Assembly: GCF_012910715.1 (NCBI RefSeq)
Contig: NZ_JABBHF010000012.1
Location: forward strand, 1 to 64,000
Direction: 5' to 3'
Source: Flavivirga algicola
GTDB lineage: Bacteria; Bacteroidota; Bacteroidia; Flavobacteriales; Flavobacteriaceae
Length of the DNA stretch: 64,000 bases
Of the stretch, positions 27,021-36,746 are shown in pieces (position 1 is the first letter of the stretch; each line of letters starts with the position of its first letter). The position numbers and the translations under genes are program-made. The notes below the pieces were generated by a model. The model was not told the DNA's origin. It saw only the letters and a program-made list of their open reading frames with translations, and searched no databases.

Positions 27021-30000
27021 TTTTTTACAATTTTAAAGGTAGACAACGAGGTATTCGATTCTACAAACAAAGTATAAAGCCCAGAAGCAAAAGTATTGGT
27101 ATCAATATTCAAATTAGTCCTGTTGTCTTTGTCTGTTACGGTTTTAGAATATATCAACTGCCCCAAATATGAATAAACATTGATATTAATGCTTCCAGCC
27201 CTTTCATTGCCTAAATAAACATTAACATGGTTCTGAAAAGGATTTGGAGATACAAATGGTTCATCAATATTAAGAATAGTTTCTTCATACACGCCTTGAC
27301 ACTCTAAATCTGTTGTTATTTTAACGGTATTAGCTCCTTTTTCTAAACTTAATGTAAGTTCTGAATCGTTAGTCGTAAAACTAAATCCATTAAATTCGAT
27401 ATGATAATTGGAACTTCCCGACATGGCAAAAGACACTTTTTTACTGTTGGTTTGTTTTCCCGTGATAACTTCTAAATGATCTGGATGATTAATTACAACA
27501 TCATAACATCTTAAATAATCAGGCCATTCGTCAAGAGTGATACATAAACGATACGTCCCTGCTAATAAATTCAGTATATCTATTTCGTTTGTAAAATTAT
27601 AGTCTTTATTAAAATCATCGTTAGATAAATTAGCCTTATAATTATGTAGTTCTTTTGTGGTGATATTTATTTTCCCATTATTATTATTTAAACAGGTTTC
27701 ATCAGTAATTAAAACAGTGAAATTATCATCTGGTAAACTTAAAAATGGGCATCCAAACAAATCCACAGGTGCTCCAAATGGTGTGTTAGGACACATATCA
27801 TCTGTATTAGTAACACCATCATTATCTGCATCTTCGCATATACTTTGGTAGCTCGCAGAAATATCTTTAAACCAATTATCGTAAGTACCATTAGTATTTG
27901 TAACCACTTCAAAAGGATTATCAACCAAAATACATCTTAAATCAGGGTTATCGGTAGCATTAAAGGTTCCCAAATTTTCATTCGCCCCATTTTGAATATT
28001 CAATCTATCCTGAATAAACAAATTTGAAGCACATAATAGTTCTATTAAATTAGGATTCGCAGTAACGCTTAAAGCATCTAATTCATTTGATGAACAATTC
28101 AATCTTTCTATATCAGTCAATGCATCAACATCTAAAGTCGTTAGCATATTACTTGAAATGTTCAATTCTACTAACCTTGAATTGGTATTTAGATTTATTT
28201 GGGTCAATGCATTATTAGAGACATTTAATTGTATTAAATTAGAATGAAATGATACATCTAATGAAGTCAACGTATTATTTGATGCATTCAAATTTTGTAA
28301 AAGAACATTTTTGCTTAAATCTACATTAGCAACAGTATTATCTTTAAAATTTAATATGCTAAGGTTGATAAAATCTTCAATTCCTGTTAAGTCTGCAATA
28401 CCAAGCCCGCTAACATCCAAAAATGATATACCATTTATACTTGATGTCGGTACATAATCATCTAAAGCACCAGAATCATAACCAAAATTTATTAATGCGG
28501 TTTCAAAAGCATCATCTGGCACATAGGTTTCTCCATAATGACAATCGATTGCGTACTCGGTTGTAGCATCTTTAACCCAGGTAACTCCAGCAGGTACGGT
28601 ACCTGTATCGGTTTCTATACAGGTTAAATCTAAATTATTCTGTGTATTTAAACTTGCAAGATTTGGGTTCTGACCATTTTTAATATTTAAGCGTTCTAAA
28701 AGATTAGAAGCACAGTTCAAACTAGTTAAAGCTATATTCATACTTAAATCTAAATCAACTAACTGGTTGCCATCACAATTTAAAAGTTGTAATGATGCTA
28801 TGCTACTTGGGGTAAATTCTGAAAAATTATTATTGGCAATGTTTAAATTTGTAACATTCGTATTTGCCGTTAAATTTAACTCTGTTAATGTATTACCAGA
28901 ACCATTTATAGTTATTAAAGCTGTATTGTTGCTAACATCTAAATCTGATAAACCGTTATTGGAAACATCCAAATCGGTTAAAGCTGTATTCTTGCTTAAG
29001 TCTAAAGTTGTTAATGCGTTGCTTGATATGTTTAAATTTTGAAGAGCCTTAAAATCTTCTATGCCTGTTAAATCGGAAATATTGTCTCCACTAAGGTCCA
29101 AAACAGTTCGTGCTTCTATATTTACCGTTGGCACATAATCGTTTAAAGGTCCCGAATCATAGCCAAGTAAAATCAAAGCTTGTTCGAAATTATCATCAGG
29201 CACATACGTTTCCCCAAATCGGCAATCTATACTATATTGTGATGCTGTATCTTTCTGCCAATTAGCAGGGATATTATTTACATCGTCTACTTGTATACAG
29301 CTTAAATCAGAATTAATATTAGCATTAAAATTTAAAATGTCGTTATTAGCACCATTTTGAACATTTAAAAACTCCAACAGGTTATTTGATACATTAATGG
29401 TTATAGTAGACGGACAGACCTCTTCAGGTTTATTGGGATCTATTGGTGGACATGCACCCGTACCCATGGTACTTAAATCTAAACCTCCTATTAATACATT
29501 GTTACTACAATTAAATGTTTTAAGCTGATTTAAGTCGTTAGATAATGTTAAATCTGACAGGTTATTTGAACTGACATTCAACTCAATTAAATTTAAATTA
29601 TTACTGAGGTCCAAACTTGTTAGCTGGTTATTAGTACAACTTAAATATATAAGAAATGCTGCCGTATTAACCGTAATCTGGTTTATTTGATTGTTATCAC
29701 AATTTATATGTTCTATCGGGGAACTTGCTGGTACAGTTAATTGAGTCAACTGGTTTTGTGCACCAAATAGTTTGATTAAACTCGCATTAAGACTAATGTC
29801 AATACCAGCAATTTGATTATTGGTAAAATCTAAAACCTCCAATAAGGTATTGCTAGTCGTATTGAGCTGTTGTAATGCATTCGATCCACAATTTAAATCC
29901 ACTAAGCTTACATAATCATCTATTAGTAACGTCACTAATTGGTTGTTAGAGCAACTCAAGTGAGTTAGCGTGGTATTGTTTACATTCGACGTCACCAAAT

Positions 30001-32836
30001 TACTAATAGAATTACTATTACAGTTGACATCTTCTATAGCCAAATTGCTACTAATATCTAAATCCACCAGATTGTTATTAGAACAATTAAGTTCTTTAAG
30101 CAGTGTGTTTCCTGTAATAAGCAGATTGGTAATTTTGTTATCAGCACAATCCAATTCTTCTAAATTTAGGTTTAGAGAGGTATCTAAATCTGCTAAATTA
30201 TTACCCGAACAAAATAATATTTTTAAGTTGGTTGTTCCTGTTGTATTAAGCAGACCATTGGTATTTGAAATATTATTGGTCAGAAAATAATTTGAGCTAC
30301 AATACAGTTCTTCTAGATATGTCATGTCACTAACATCTAAACTATCTAAGTAATTATTACTGCAATCTAATTCCCTTAATAACGAAAATCCTTTTATGCC
30401 CTCTAAATTTTGAATTTGTCTATCGGTAACGTTTAATGTCAGCACATGTTCAATATTGGCCGTTAAAACACGATTATCCAATGGCCCCGAATCTAGTCCC
30501 AAGTCAATTAAAGCTTGCTCAAAAAAAACATCGGGAATATCCGTAAAACGACTGCCATCACAATCAGCACTATAATCTGCTGTTAAATCTTTTTCCCAGT
30601 TTCCAGGAATATTTCCAATCATGTTATCATCAACATTAATACAAAATAAACTTGGGTTATTTAAAGCCTCGAAAACGTTTTGATTACTATTATTTCCATT
30701 TTTAATATCTAAAGTAAATAACGCATTGTTATTACAAAGCAAGGAATTTAAGACCGTATTTAAACTAAGATCCAGATTCTCGATCTGGTTAGACGAACAA
30801 TCTAGTATCTGCAATAAAGTATTTGCTGTAACATTTAAACTAGTCAACGCATTATTAGCACAATTGAGTTCCTGTAAAGCATCAAAATCTTCAAGCCCTG
30901 TAAGGTCGGTAATATTTAACCTCTGAACTTCAAGTCTTAAAACAGCATTTATTTTATTGCTCGGCACAAAATTATTCATAACACCATCTCCCATACTATT
31001 TGGGTCTCCTAAAGGCACTACTGTTAAGTCTACTTGGTGTGTTTCCAGGTAATTCTCAAAATTATTATCAGGTACATATGTTCCACAACCTAAACTGTAT
31101 GATGCCGTCCCATCTTTATACCAATCTAATTCTGTATCAGAATAAGTAATATTATCAACTTCAATACACACTAAATCCGCATTGTTTGTTGCATTAAAGG
31201 AACTAAGATTTGTTGTGTTGGTAGTGTTCTTGACATTCAGGGACAATAATCTATTATCATTACATAGTATCGACAATAAATTTGCATTGGTTGTGGCATC
31301 TAAATTTTCAATTTGATTGAACGAGCAATCCACATCGGTCAACAAAGTATTCGTACTTATATCTAAAGCACTTAATACATTGTTGGAGCAATTCAGGCTT
31401 AGCAATGCTACGTTTGCAGTTATATTTAAAACATCAAACGAATGGTTATTACTAGCATCTTGAAGGTCTACATAAGGTGTTTGAGAGGAACAATCCAGCG
31501 TTGTTAATAGCAAATTATTACTTAAATCGATAGGTGGTAAAATATTATCAGAACAATTAAGAGTCGTTAAGTTTGTATTAGCCGTTAAGTTCAAATGCGT
31601 TATTTGGTTGCTGCTACAGTCTAAAGTTCGTAGTGCCATAAAATCTTCAACACCTGTTAAATCTTCTATGCTGCTATTTTGAATATTAAGAGACAAAACG
31701 GTCTCAATCCTTTCAGTAAGCACAAAATTATTTCCTGCCACACCATCTCCCATACTATTGGGATCTCCAACAGCAACATTACCCCCAACAGCATCATGGG
31801 TTTCCAGATAATTCTCAAAATTATCGTCTGGAACAAAAGTAAATATATCGGTACAGACCATTTCTCCATAATAGGTCCAGTCATCTTTTGTCCAAGCCAT
31901 TGGTAGTGGCGGTGTAAAACCATTATCTATTTGTATGCAGTATAAATCTTGGTTGTCTTCTGAATTAAACGTAGAAATAAGACCATTAAACCCATTCCCT
32001 ATATTTAAAGAAGTTAACCGATTATTAGAAACGTTAATTGAAGCTGTCCCTTGGCAAACCGTTGGTGGATCGGATTGCGGATTAGGGCAAGCAACCGTAT
32101 TTATGGAACTTAAATCCAAGCTTGTTATTAAGTTGTTAGATACATCAATCGTTTTTAATAAGGTATTGGATGTCAGGTTTAAAAGATCTATTTGATTAGA
32201 AGTACAGAATAAACTCTCTAAATTTGTATTGCTACCCACATTTAATTCGCCACTTAATTGATTCTCTGAAACGGCAAGAAAGGTTAATGCGTTATTTTGG
32301 CTTACATCCAAATTACTTAATCTATTGTTCGAGCAAGTAAGCCTTCTCAATAAGGGGTTATTAGCCGTATTTCCTTGTTGTAATATTAATTGGGTTAATT
32401 GATTGCTAGAACAATCCAAAACCTCAAGTGCATTATTGGATTGCACATCTAAATCGGTTAATTGGTTTAAACCACACAATAATGATTTTAAATTGGTAAG
32501 GGCAGAAACATTAAGAGTTGTTAAATCATTATTACTACAAATTAGTGTTTCTAAATTTGTAAAACCAGCTATTCCTGTTAGGTCTGAAATATTTTGATAG
32601 CTTACATTTAGAGATGTAACATCTTGAATATTCGCATTCAAAACAAACTCATTATTGGCTATGCCATCCCCCATACTTGAAGGGTCTCCAATGTTAACTA
32701 GATTTCCTGAAGCATCATGGGTTTCCAAATAATTTTCAAAATTAGAATCGGGAACCCTTGTTGTTTGCGCCACTAAAAACGAGGTGAAAAAACATGAAAT
32801 CAAACAAACTAGAAAATACTCTCTTAAATAGCTCAT
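27017..32836 (-). CDS. Giant leucine-rich-repeat surface protein with T9SS sorting domain
   Basis: The 1939-residue protein has a signal peptide (ends near A-Q, residue 24) and six LRR blocks, each opened by a cap phrase. Blocks at about residues 27, 334 and 585 open with P-D-x-N-F-E-N-Y-L-E-T-H; those at 765, 1209 and 1437 open with P-D-x-x-F-E-x-A-L-I and G-x-D-S-G. Within blocks the 21-23-residue repeats carry L-x-x-L-x-C-S-x-N-x-L. A thrombospondin type 3-like Ca-binding segment (D-A-D-N-D-G-V) follows at about 1667, and the C-terminus (about 1860-1939: S-P-N-P-F, then ending F-K-I-V-K-K) is a type A T9SS sorting domain. It should be exported by T9SS and act in adhesion or ligand binding. 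It lies downstream of the 754-residue protein gene. Confidence 0.92.
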   Translation of the reverse strand: MSYLREYFLVCLISCFFTSFLVAQTTRVPDSNFENYLETHDASGNLVNIGDPSSMGDGIANNEFVLNANIQDVTSLNVSYQNISDLTGIAGFTNLETLICSNNDLTTLNVSALTNLKSLLCGLNQLTDLDVQSNNALEVLDCSSNQLTQLILQQGNTANNPLLRRLTCSNNRLSNLDVSQNNALTFLAVSENQLSGELNVGSNTNLESLFCTSNQIDLLNLTSNTLLKTIDVSNNLITSLDLSSINTVACPNPQSDPPTVCQGTASINVSNNRLTSLNIGNGFNGLISTFNSEDNQDLYCIQIDNGFTPPLPMAWTKDDWTYYGEMVCTDIFTFVPDDNFENYLETHDAVGGNVAVGDPNSMGDGVAGNNFVLTERIETVLSLNIQNSSIEDLTGVEDFMALRTLDCSSNQITHLNLTANTNLTTLNCSDNILPPIDLSNNLLLTTLDCSSQTPYVDLQDASNNHSFDVLNITANVALLSLNCSNNVLSALDISTNTLLTDVDCSFNQIENLDATTNANLLSILCNDNRLLSLNVKNTTNTTNLSSFNATNNADLVCIEVDNITYSDTELDWYKDGTASYSLGCGTYVPDNNFENYLETHQVDLTVVPLGDPNSMGDGVMNNFVPSNKINAVLRLEVQRLNITDLTGLEDFDALQELNCANNALTSLNVTANTLLQILDCSSNQIENLDLSLNTVLNSLLCNNNALFTLDIKNGNNSNQNVFEALNNPSLFCINVDDNMIGNIPGNWEKDLTADYSADCDGSRFTDIPDVFFEQALIDLGLDSGPLDNRVLTANIEHVLTLNVTDRQIQNLEGIKGFSLLRELDCSNNYLDSLDVSDMTYLEELYCSSNYFLTNNISNTNGLLNTTGTTNLKILFCSGNNLADLDTSLNLNLEELDCADNKITNLLITGNTLLKELNCSNNNLVDLDISSNLAIEDVNCNSNSISNLVTSNVNNTTLTHLSCSNNQLVTLLIDDYVSLVDLNCGSNALQQLNTTSNTLLEVLDFTNNQIAGIDISLNASLIKLFGAQNQLTQLTVPASSPIEHINCDNNQINQITVNTAAFLIYLSCTNNQLTSLDLSNNLNLIELNVSSNNLSDLTLSNDLNQLKTFNCSNNVLIGGLDLSTMGTGACPPIDPNKPEEVCPSTITINVSNNLLEFLNVQNGANNDILNFNANINSDLSCIQVDDVNNIPANWQKDTASQYSIDCRFGETYVPDDNFEQALILLGYDSGPLNDYVPTVNIEARTVLDLSGDNISDLTGIEDFKALQNLNISSNALTTLDLSKNTALTDLDVSNNGLSDLDVSNNTALITINGSGNTLTELNLTANTNVTNLNIANNNFSEFTPSSIASLQLLNCDGNQLVDLDLSMNIALTSLNCASNLLERLNIKNGQNPNLASLNTQNNLDLTCIETDTGTVPAGVTWVKDATTEYAIDCHYGETYVPDDAFETALINFGYDSGALDDYVPTSSINGISFLDVSGLGIADLTGIEDFINLSILNFKDNTVANVDLSKNVLLQNLNASNNTLTSLDVSFHSNLIQLNVSNNALTQINLNTNSRLVELNISSNMLTTLDVDALTDIERLNCSSNELDALSVTANPNLIELLCASNLFIQDRLNIQNGANENLGTFNATDNPDLRCILVDNPFEVVTNTNGTYDNWFKDISASYQSICEDADNDGVTNTDDMCPNTPFGAPVDLFGCPFLSLPDDNFTVLITDETCLNNNNGKINITTKELHNYKANLSNDDFNKDYNFTNEIDILNLLAGTYRLCITLDEWPDYLRCYDVVINHPDHLEVITGKQTNSKKVSFAMSGSSNYHIEFNGFSFTTNDSELTLSLEKGANTVKITTDLECQGVYEETILNIDEPFVSPNPFQNHVNVYLGNERAGSININVYSYLGQLIYSKTVTDKDNRTNLNIDTNTFASGLYTLFVESNTSLSTFKIVKK

Positions 32837-32890
32837 AATAAAATGTTTGTTTACTTAAATAATTACGTACTTATTTATCAATGCTATTTT

Positions 32891-35155
32891 TTAATGCTTC
32901 GCTTTTTTACTAACTTCTTTATGGTAATGTAATTGCTTATGGAACTTTGTTTGTAATTTTCCCCTTAGCTTCTCTTTAAACATAGGGTCGTTGTTTATAC
33001 GTTTCCAAAGGATATGATTTTCTAAATCTACACCTTCAGAAAGCAGCTGTTCCTGTGCCATTTGAAGTCCATGTTCAAAATCTTCGTTTCTCATTTCAAA
33101 GTAAATGATTTCTCCTTCTGGACTATCTAAAATTTCATACTTTCTTTCGTCATGGGTATCTTTTTTACCAGATGCAGTTTGGTTGATTGAAGCTGGTGAA
33201 ATACCTTGCTCTATGTTTGATAACTTCTCTAATATTTTAGTCATTTGCGTCTTTAAAACATTTATTTCTGCCGACTGCTCCAAAACTTTTTTCTCTAGTT
33301 TTTCGATAATAGGATTATTATCATTTCTATTCAGTCCTACCGCAACATTAACCATGCTAAAGCCTGTATTGCCACCTTTTTCTTCCCACGCAATACCTAC
33401 AATATTTTTAACATTCTCAAGGCTAATATCAGAAGGATTTACAGCGACGCCGACGCCATCGTTTTTACCACTGGCTATGATATAATCCCCCATATTTACC
33501 TTACCAAAAACCTTAACAGGCACTTGCCCCATAAAGGCTACTTTTTCATAGGCCTCTTCTTTATGAGCTTCTGGCATATTACCCAATACAATTGGTTTTA
33601 AAGAAACCACCATTAGGCGTTCTGCCCCATGCGTATGCTTTGATACTTTTCCACCCTTTACACCAACAATATCTCCAAAGGTTATTTTTTCGCTTCTATG
33701 CTCCCTCAATAAGTATTCGGCATAGTCACCAGCACCAGAAGCATAAGTAACCCCTTGGTATGTTATTTTATTGGCATCATAATTATCTCTATTAGTATCG
33801 GCCCTAATTTTAGCTGCAATGGCAAAACCTTCTTTTGTAAGCACTAAAGCAACAGACGCTACAGATGCTGCTATATCTGCAAAACCAGGACTTGTTGTAC
33901 AGGCTCCAAAACCTAAGCAGGGTCTAAAATCTGTGTACGCAGCAGCTAAATCAAAACCTTCAATAACAATATCAATCGTTGCCCAAGCCAAGTCAAGATC
34001 GGCATCAAATATGTCATAACTCAAAGAAGCCTGGTCGAATAAATAATCTGCATTATTGTCAAACTCGCTAGGGGTCTCCCCTTCTATGCGTCCCCACATG
34101 GTTGAGGGCCTTGCGTTTCCTACCATTTGTCCATTAGGATCTGTATCCCAAAAAGAAACAAAATTATTTGCGTTTGTTCTATTGCCTTCAATTTTAATCG
34201 CTAGTCCTTGGTTTCCGCCTTGAATAATCATTGGGTAGTTACCAATACCTTCATCGTCACCAGATACTGTAGATGTGATGTTGATTTGTTTATCGGAACT
34301 TATAGAAAGACCACCCGTCATGTTTATAACATCATTGTTACTGTTACCAATATTAACGATACTATCTAAAAGAGTATATTCCTTTACTTCCAATGTATTA
34401 GCTATTAATTCGTTAAAAGTAGATTGACCAGTAGCTTCAAAATCAGTAACCGTGGTTTTCCCTACAACATTTAAAGTCCCATTAAGCACTGTTGGCGCAT
34501 CAACATCTTCTACTCCAGTTGCTTCTCCTACATTTAATGCTCCCGATAAATTGGTTGTGCTTTTATTATTTACATCTAAAGTCCCATTAAGATTGGTAGC
34601 ACCATCAACCGTTAAGTCTCCTGTAAGGCTTGTTTCATTGCCATCATTTACAGATAACGTACTATTTAAATTGGTAGGTCCATTAACCGTTAATTCACGA
34701 TTTAAAAAGGTATCGTCATCAACATCCAGAGTACCTGTCGCCGTAATATTTCTATGATAGGCATAAGGTACAAAAGTAAGCACCTCTCTACTCATATCAA
34801 CAAAATTACTGCCCCCCTCAAAATCGATTTCAACCGCAAGATCTTTGGCCGTACCATCCCAACTAATTTTTTCAAAATCATCATGCTCGACAGCCCCTAT
34901 AATGAGATTAATTCTACCAAATTCATCCGTAGTTGTTACTTGGACTTCTTGAAATTCAACCTCGTTACCAGAATCAAAAATTGTAAAACGAATAGCCACC
35001 GTAGTGGTTGGCAAATAATTCCCTTCAGAATCTACTCCTGGCAATTCTAACACATCTGGCCCAATAATAACGGCTTGATAAGTTATACCATCGGTCTGTG
35101 CCGATATTTTCAAGCATAAAAAAAGAAATAATAATAGAGTAAAAATACGTTTCAT
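32891..35155 (-). CDS. Exported repeat/coiled-coil protein of tail-fibre-like build
   Basis: The 754-residue protein has a signal peptide (ends I-S-A-Q near residue 20), an N-terminal domain common to Bacteroidota surface proteins (I-T-Y-Q-A-V-I near 25), then four to five short repeats of the kind L-T-V-x-G-x-T-N-L-N-x-T-L-x-V (about 140-230), which would form a stacked beta structure. A hydrophobic Ala-rich stretch lies near 400-440, and a domain with F-G-D-I-V-G-V-K-G-G near 515 is followed by a coiled coil (about 628-665: L-E-K-K-V-L-E-Q-S-A-E-I-N). The C-terminus is basic and lacks a T9SS domain. The build recalls phage tail fibres and their cellular relatives, but there are no phage genes nearby. 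It lies between the short T9SS protein and the LRR gene on one strand; function unknown. Confidence 0.72.
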   Translation of the reverse strand: MKRIFTLLLFLFLCLKISAQTDGITYQAVIIGPDVLELPGVDSEGNYLPTTTVAIRFTIFDSGNEVEFQEVQVTTTDEFGRINLIIGAVEHDDFEKISWDGTAKDLAVEIDFEGGSNFVDMSREVLTFVPYAYHRNITATGTLDVDDDTFLNRELTVNGPTNLNSTLSVNDGNETSLTGDLTVDGATNLNGTLDVNNKSTTNLSGALNVGEATGVEDVDAPTVLNGTLNVVGKTTVTDFEATGQSTFNELIANTLEVKEYTLLDSIVNIGNSNNDVINMTGGLSISSDKQINITSTVSGDDEGIGNYPMIIQGGNQGLAIKIEGNRTNANNFVSFWDTDPNGQMVGNARPSTMWGRIEGETPSEFDNNADYLFDQASLSYDIFDADLDLAWATIDIVIEGFDLAAAYTDFRPCLGFGACTTSPGFADIAASVASVALVLTKEGFAIAAKIRADTNRDNYDANKITYQGVTYASGAGDYAEYLLREHRSEKITFGDIVGVKGGKVSKHTHGAERLMVVSLKPIVLGNMPEAHKEEAYEKVAFMGQVPVKVFGKVNMGDYIIASGKNDGVGVAVNPSDISLENVKNIVGIAWEEKGGNTGFSMVNVAVGLNRNDNNPIIEKLEKKVLEQSAEINVLKTQMTKILEKLSNIEQGISPASINQTASGKKDTHDERKYEILDSPEGEIIYFEMRNEDFEHGLQMAQEQLLSEGVDLENHILWKRINNDPMFKEKLRGKLQTKFHKQLHYHKEVSKKAKH

Positions 35156-35194
35156 AATGAGGTTGGTTTTGATGCGAAATATTTTTATTTGTGA

Positions 35195-35731
35195 TTATAT
35201 TTTGATAAGTTTTGCATTTAATAATTTCCCATTGGAAATAGCTTTTAAAAGATAGGATCCATTAGAAATATGTTTCAGATCCAAATCAATGCGCTTAGAT
35301 GGTTGAAATTCTCTTGAATAAATAAGTTTCCCTCTTATATCATAAACTAAAACAGCAATTGCTTTGGTCATGTTTTCGGTAAAAGCTATGGAAACTGTTT
35401 GCTCAAAAGGATTTGGATATACCGTTGCTAATAAATTATTAGTGTTAGATTGTTTTACAATTTTAATGTTATGGGGCGGCTGTTGATAGCCCTGCCTTAA
35501 ATAATAACCATTGTTGGTATACGTACCAATAATACTGGATTGCCCAATACTTTGGCTTACTGTGTATTGTCCTTTTGAAGTAAATAACATTCTGGAAGAT
35601 CCTCCCGCGCCTAAGTTAGATCTCATAATTTTATATGAGTCACCATCACCTTTTTGCTGTGCTTGAGTTGAAAACACAAAACAAATGGCTAACAAGAAAA
35701 ACACGTACACTTTGGGTAATTTTCTATTCAT
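35195..35731 (-). CDS. Short exported protein with T9SS type A sorting domain
   Basis: The 178-residue protein has a signal peptide (ends S-T-Q-A-Q near residue 25), a central segment of about 65 residues (R-S-N-L-G-A-G-G-S-S; Q-S-I-G-Q-S-S-I-I-G), and a C-terminal sorting domain from about 105 (A-T-V-Y-P-N-P-F, Y-D-I-R-G-K-L-I-Y-S, ending A-K-L-I-K-I). The mature passenger is very small, so it may be a structural or accessory surface protein. It is first in the surface-protein unit that continues with the 754-residue protein and the LRR giant; 39 bases separate it from the next gene. A paired GGACA element lies about 60 bases upstream of the start. Confidence 0.85.
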   Translation of the reverse strand: MNRKLPKVYVFFLLAICFVFSTQAQQKGDGDSYKIMRSNLGAGGSSRMLFTSKGQYTVSQSIGQSSIIGTYTNNGYYLRQGYQQPPHNIKIVKQSNTNNLLATVYPNPFEQTVSIAFTENMTKAIAVLVYDIRGKLIYSREFQPSKRIDLDLKHISNGSYLLKAISNGKLLNAKLIKI

Positions 35732-35791
35732 ACTTTAATGCTTCCGTTTCTTTTTATCTAAACTATAATAAATATCAATACCTAAATAAGG

Positions 35792-35807
35792 TGTCCACCA
35801 TTTGTCC
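35792..35807 (-). promoter_or_regulatory. Paired GGACA element upstream of the T9SS surface-protein unit
   Basis: On the minus strand two GGACA words stand 11 bases apart (GGACAAATGGTGGACA). A nearly identical pair, matching at 13 of 16 positions, lies at 36747-36762. Both are 60-65 bases upstream of a minus-strand start codon. One-turn spacing suggests an activator that binds direct repeats, such as a LytTR-type regulator; this is inference. Confidence 0.5.
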
Positions 35808-35845
35808 ATAACACAAAATATCTAATCCCAGAATAGACATCTATA

Positions 35846-36490
35846 TTAAAAATCACAATAACAGGTTGGTAGATTTATAATAAAACCTATTCCAAATTGG
35901 TGTGCATTCAATTTTAATTTTTCTTCACTTTCACCACTATTAATCAATACAGATTTTCCAATGGAATACCCCGCGTAAATTGCTGTACTACTAGAAATAG
36001 GATATTGCATAATTAGGCCACCTCTAAAAAAAAGAATATTATTATTAAATTCATCTTCTCCTACTAGGTTAAATACATCATTGTTTATGGTTTGGTTTCC
36101 CCGCACTAAAAACTCAGAAGCCACAGAACCATTTAAGAAAAAAGTAAGATCTCTTAGTTGAAATAATTTCACATCAACCCCTGCTTTTATTCCCAGATAA
36201 CTAACATCCCAAGCAAAAAAGTTATCTACACTAGATTCGCTGCCAATAGCTCCGTAACTATTATAAGTGGCTCCAGCTTTTAAAAACAAAGTTTTTGCAT
36301 CATTAAGGGTATGCCTATAGCCCATACCGAAATAGGATTTGGATGTCGATAATAAATTGTTGAGTGGCCGACCTTGGGAGTTTTTATAATCGAACGAAGA
36401 GATTGTAGAACCATACTCCATGTATAGCTGCTGACAGTATCCTGATAGACTGGTTAAAACAATAAGAAAGGTTAGTAGTTTTTTCTTCAT
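35846..36490 (-). CDS. Outer-membrane beta-barrel protein
   Basis: The 214-residue protein has a signal peptide (ends S-G-Y-C-Q near residue 20) and alternating amphipathic strands with aromatic ends (Y-F-G-M-G-Y-R-H-T-L; L-F-L-K-A-G-A-T-Y; I-L-F-F-R-G-G-L-I-M-Q-Y; A-I-Y-A-G-Y-S-I-G-K), as in eight-stranded OmpA/OmpW-sized barrels. No C-terminal OmpA peptidoglycan-binding domain is present. A small membrane-peptide frame lies 41 bases upstream on the same strand, and the paired GGACA element is upstream of that, so the barrel appears to share control with the neighbouring T9SS surface-protein unit. It could be a partner for surface-protein assembly, but this is not shown by sequence. Confidence 0.78.
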   Translation of the reverse strand: MKKKLLTFLIVLTSLSGYCQQLYMEYGSTISSFDYKNSQGRPLNNLLSTSKSYFGMGYRHTLNDAKTLFLKAGATYNSYGAIGSESSVDNFFAWDVSYLGIKAGVDVKLFQLRDLTFFLNGSVASEFLVRGNQTINNDVFNLVGEDEFNNNILFFRGGLIMQYPISSSTAIYAGYSIGKSVLINSGESEEKLKLNAHQFGIGFIINLPTCYCDF

Positions 36491-36531
36491 ACAAAAAATA
36501 GGGTTAGCAAATTTTAGAAAGGATATAATTT

Positions 36532-36681
36532 CTAATTAGATTTCTGTATAACCAGCGGCGCATAAGATAATTTAGCTATATCAAAATCTCCAAAAACGAC
36601 TCTAGGCTTTCTTAAAATTAGAATATGGCTTAAAATAAATGATAGAACTATTGTAAAGGCTAGTAAAAGGTTGGTTAGCAT
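36532..36681 (-). CDS. Possible 49-residue single-span membrane peptide
   Basis: A short open frame (ATG at 36681) encodes a hydrophobic N-terminal helix (M-L-T-N-L-L-L-A-F-T-I-V-L-S-F-I-L, about residues 1-23), then a basic turn (R-K-P-R) and a 25-residue tail (F-G-D-F-D-I-A-K-L-S-Y). I do not recognise a family. It is supported mainly by position: 41 bases before the beta-barrel gene on the same strand, and 65 bases downstream of the paired GGACA element, the same distance as at the other copy. It could still be leader sequence of the barrel transcript and not a gene. Confidence 0.35.
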   Translation of the reverse strand: MLTNLLLAFTIVLSFILSHILILRKPRVVFGDFDIAKLSYAPLVIQKSN

Positions 36682-36746
36682 GATTAATTAAATTGGTTAA
36701 AACGAATGTATTGGTATAGTGCTTATAAAAAAAATAAATCCGATAA

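Noticed and set aside
29970-30290. Long plus-strand frame opposite the LRR gene
   Set aside because: Leu/Ser-rich antisense image of LRR codons; no start context or family resemblance.
33105-33485. Long plus-strand open frame opposite the 754-residue protein gene
   Set aside because: It mirrors the codons of the true gene on the other strand, shows no family features, and the minus-strand protein has clear domains.
32891-35155. Prophage remnant suggested by tail-fibre-like build
   Set aside because: No integrase, capsid, terminase or lysis genes nearby; flanked by T9SS surface proteins.
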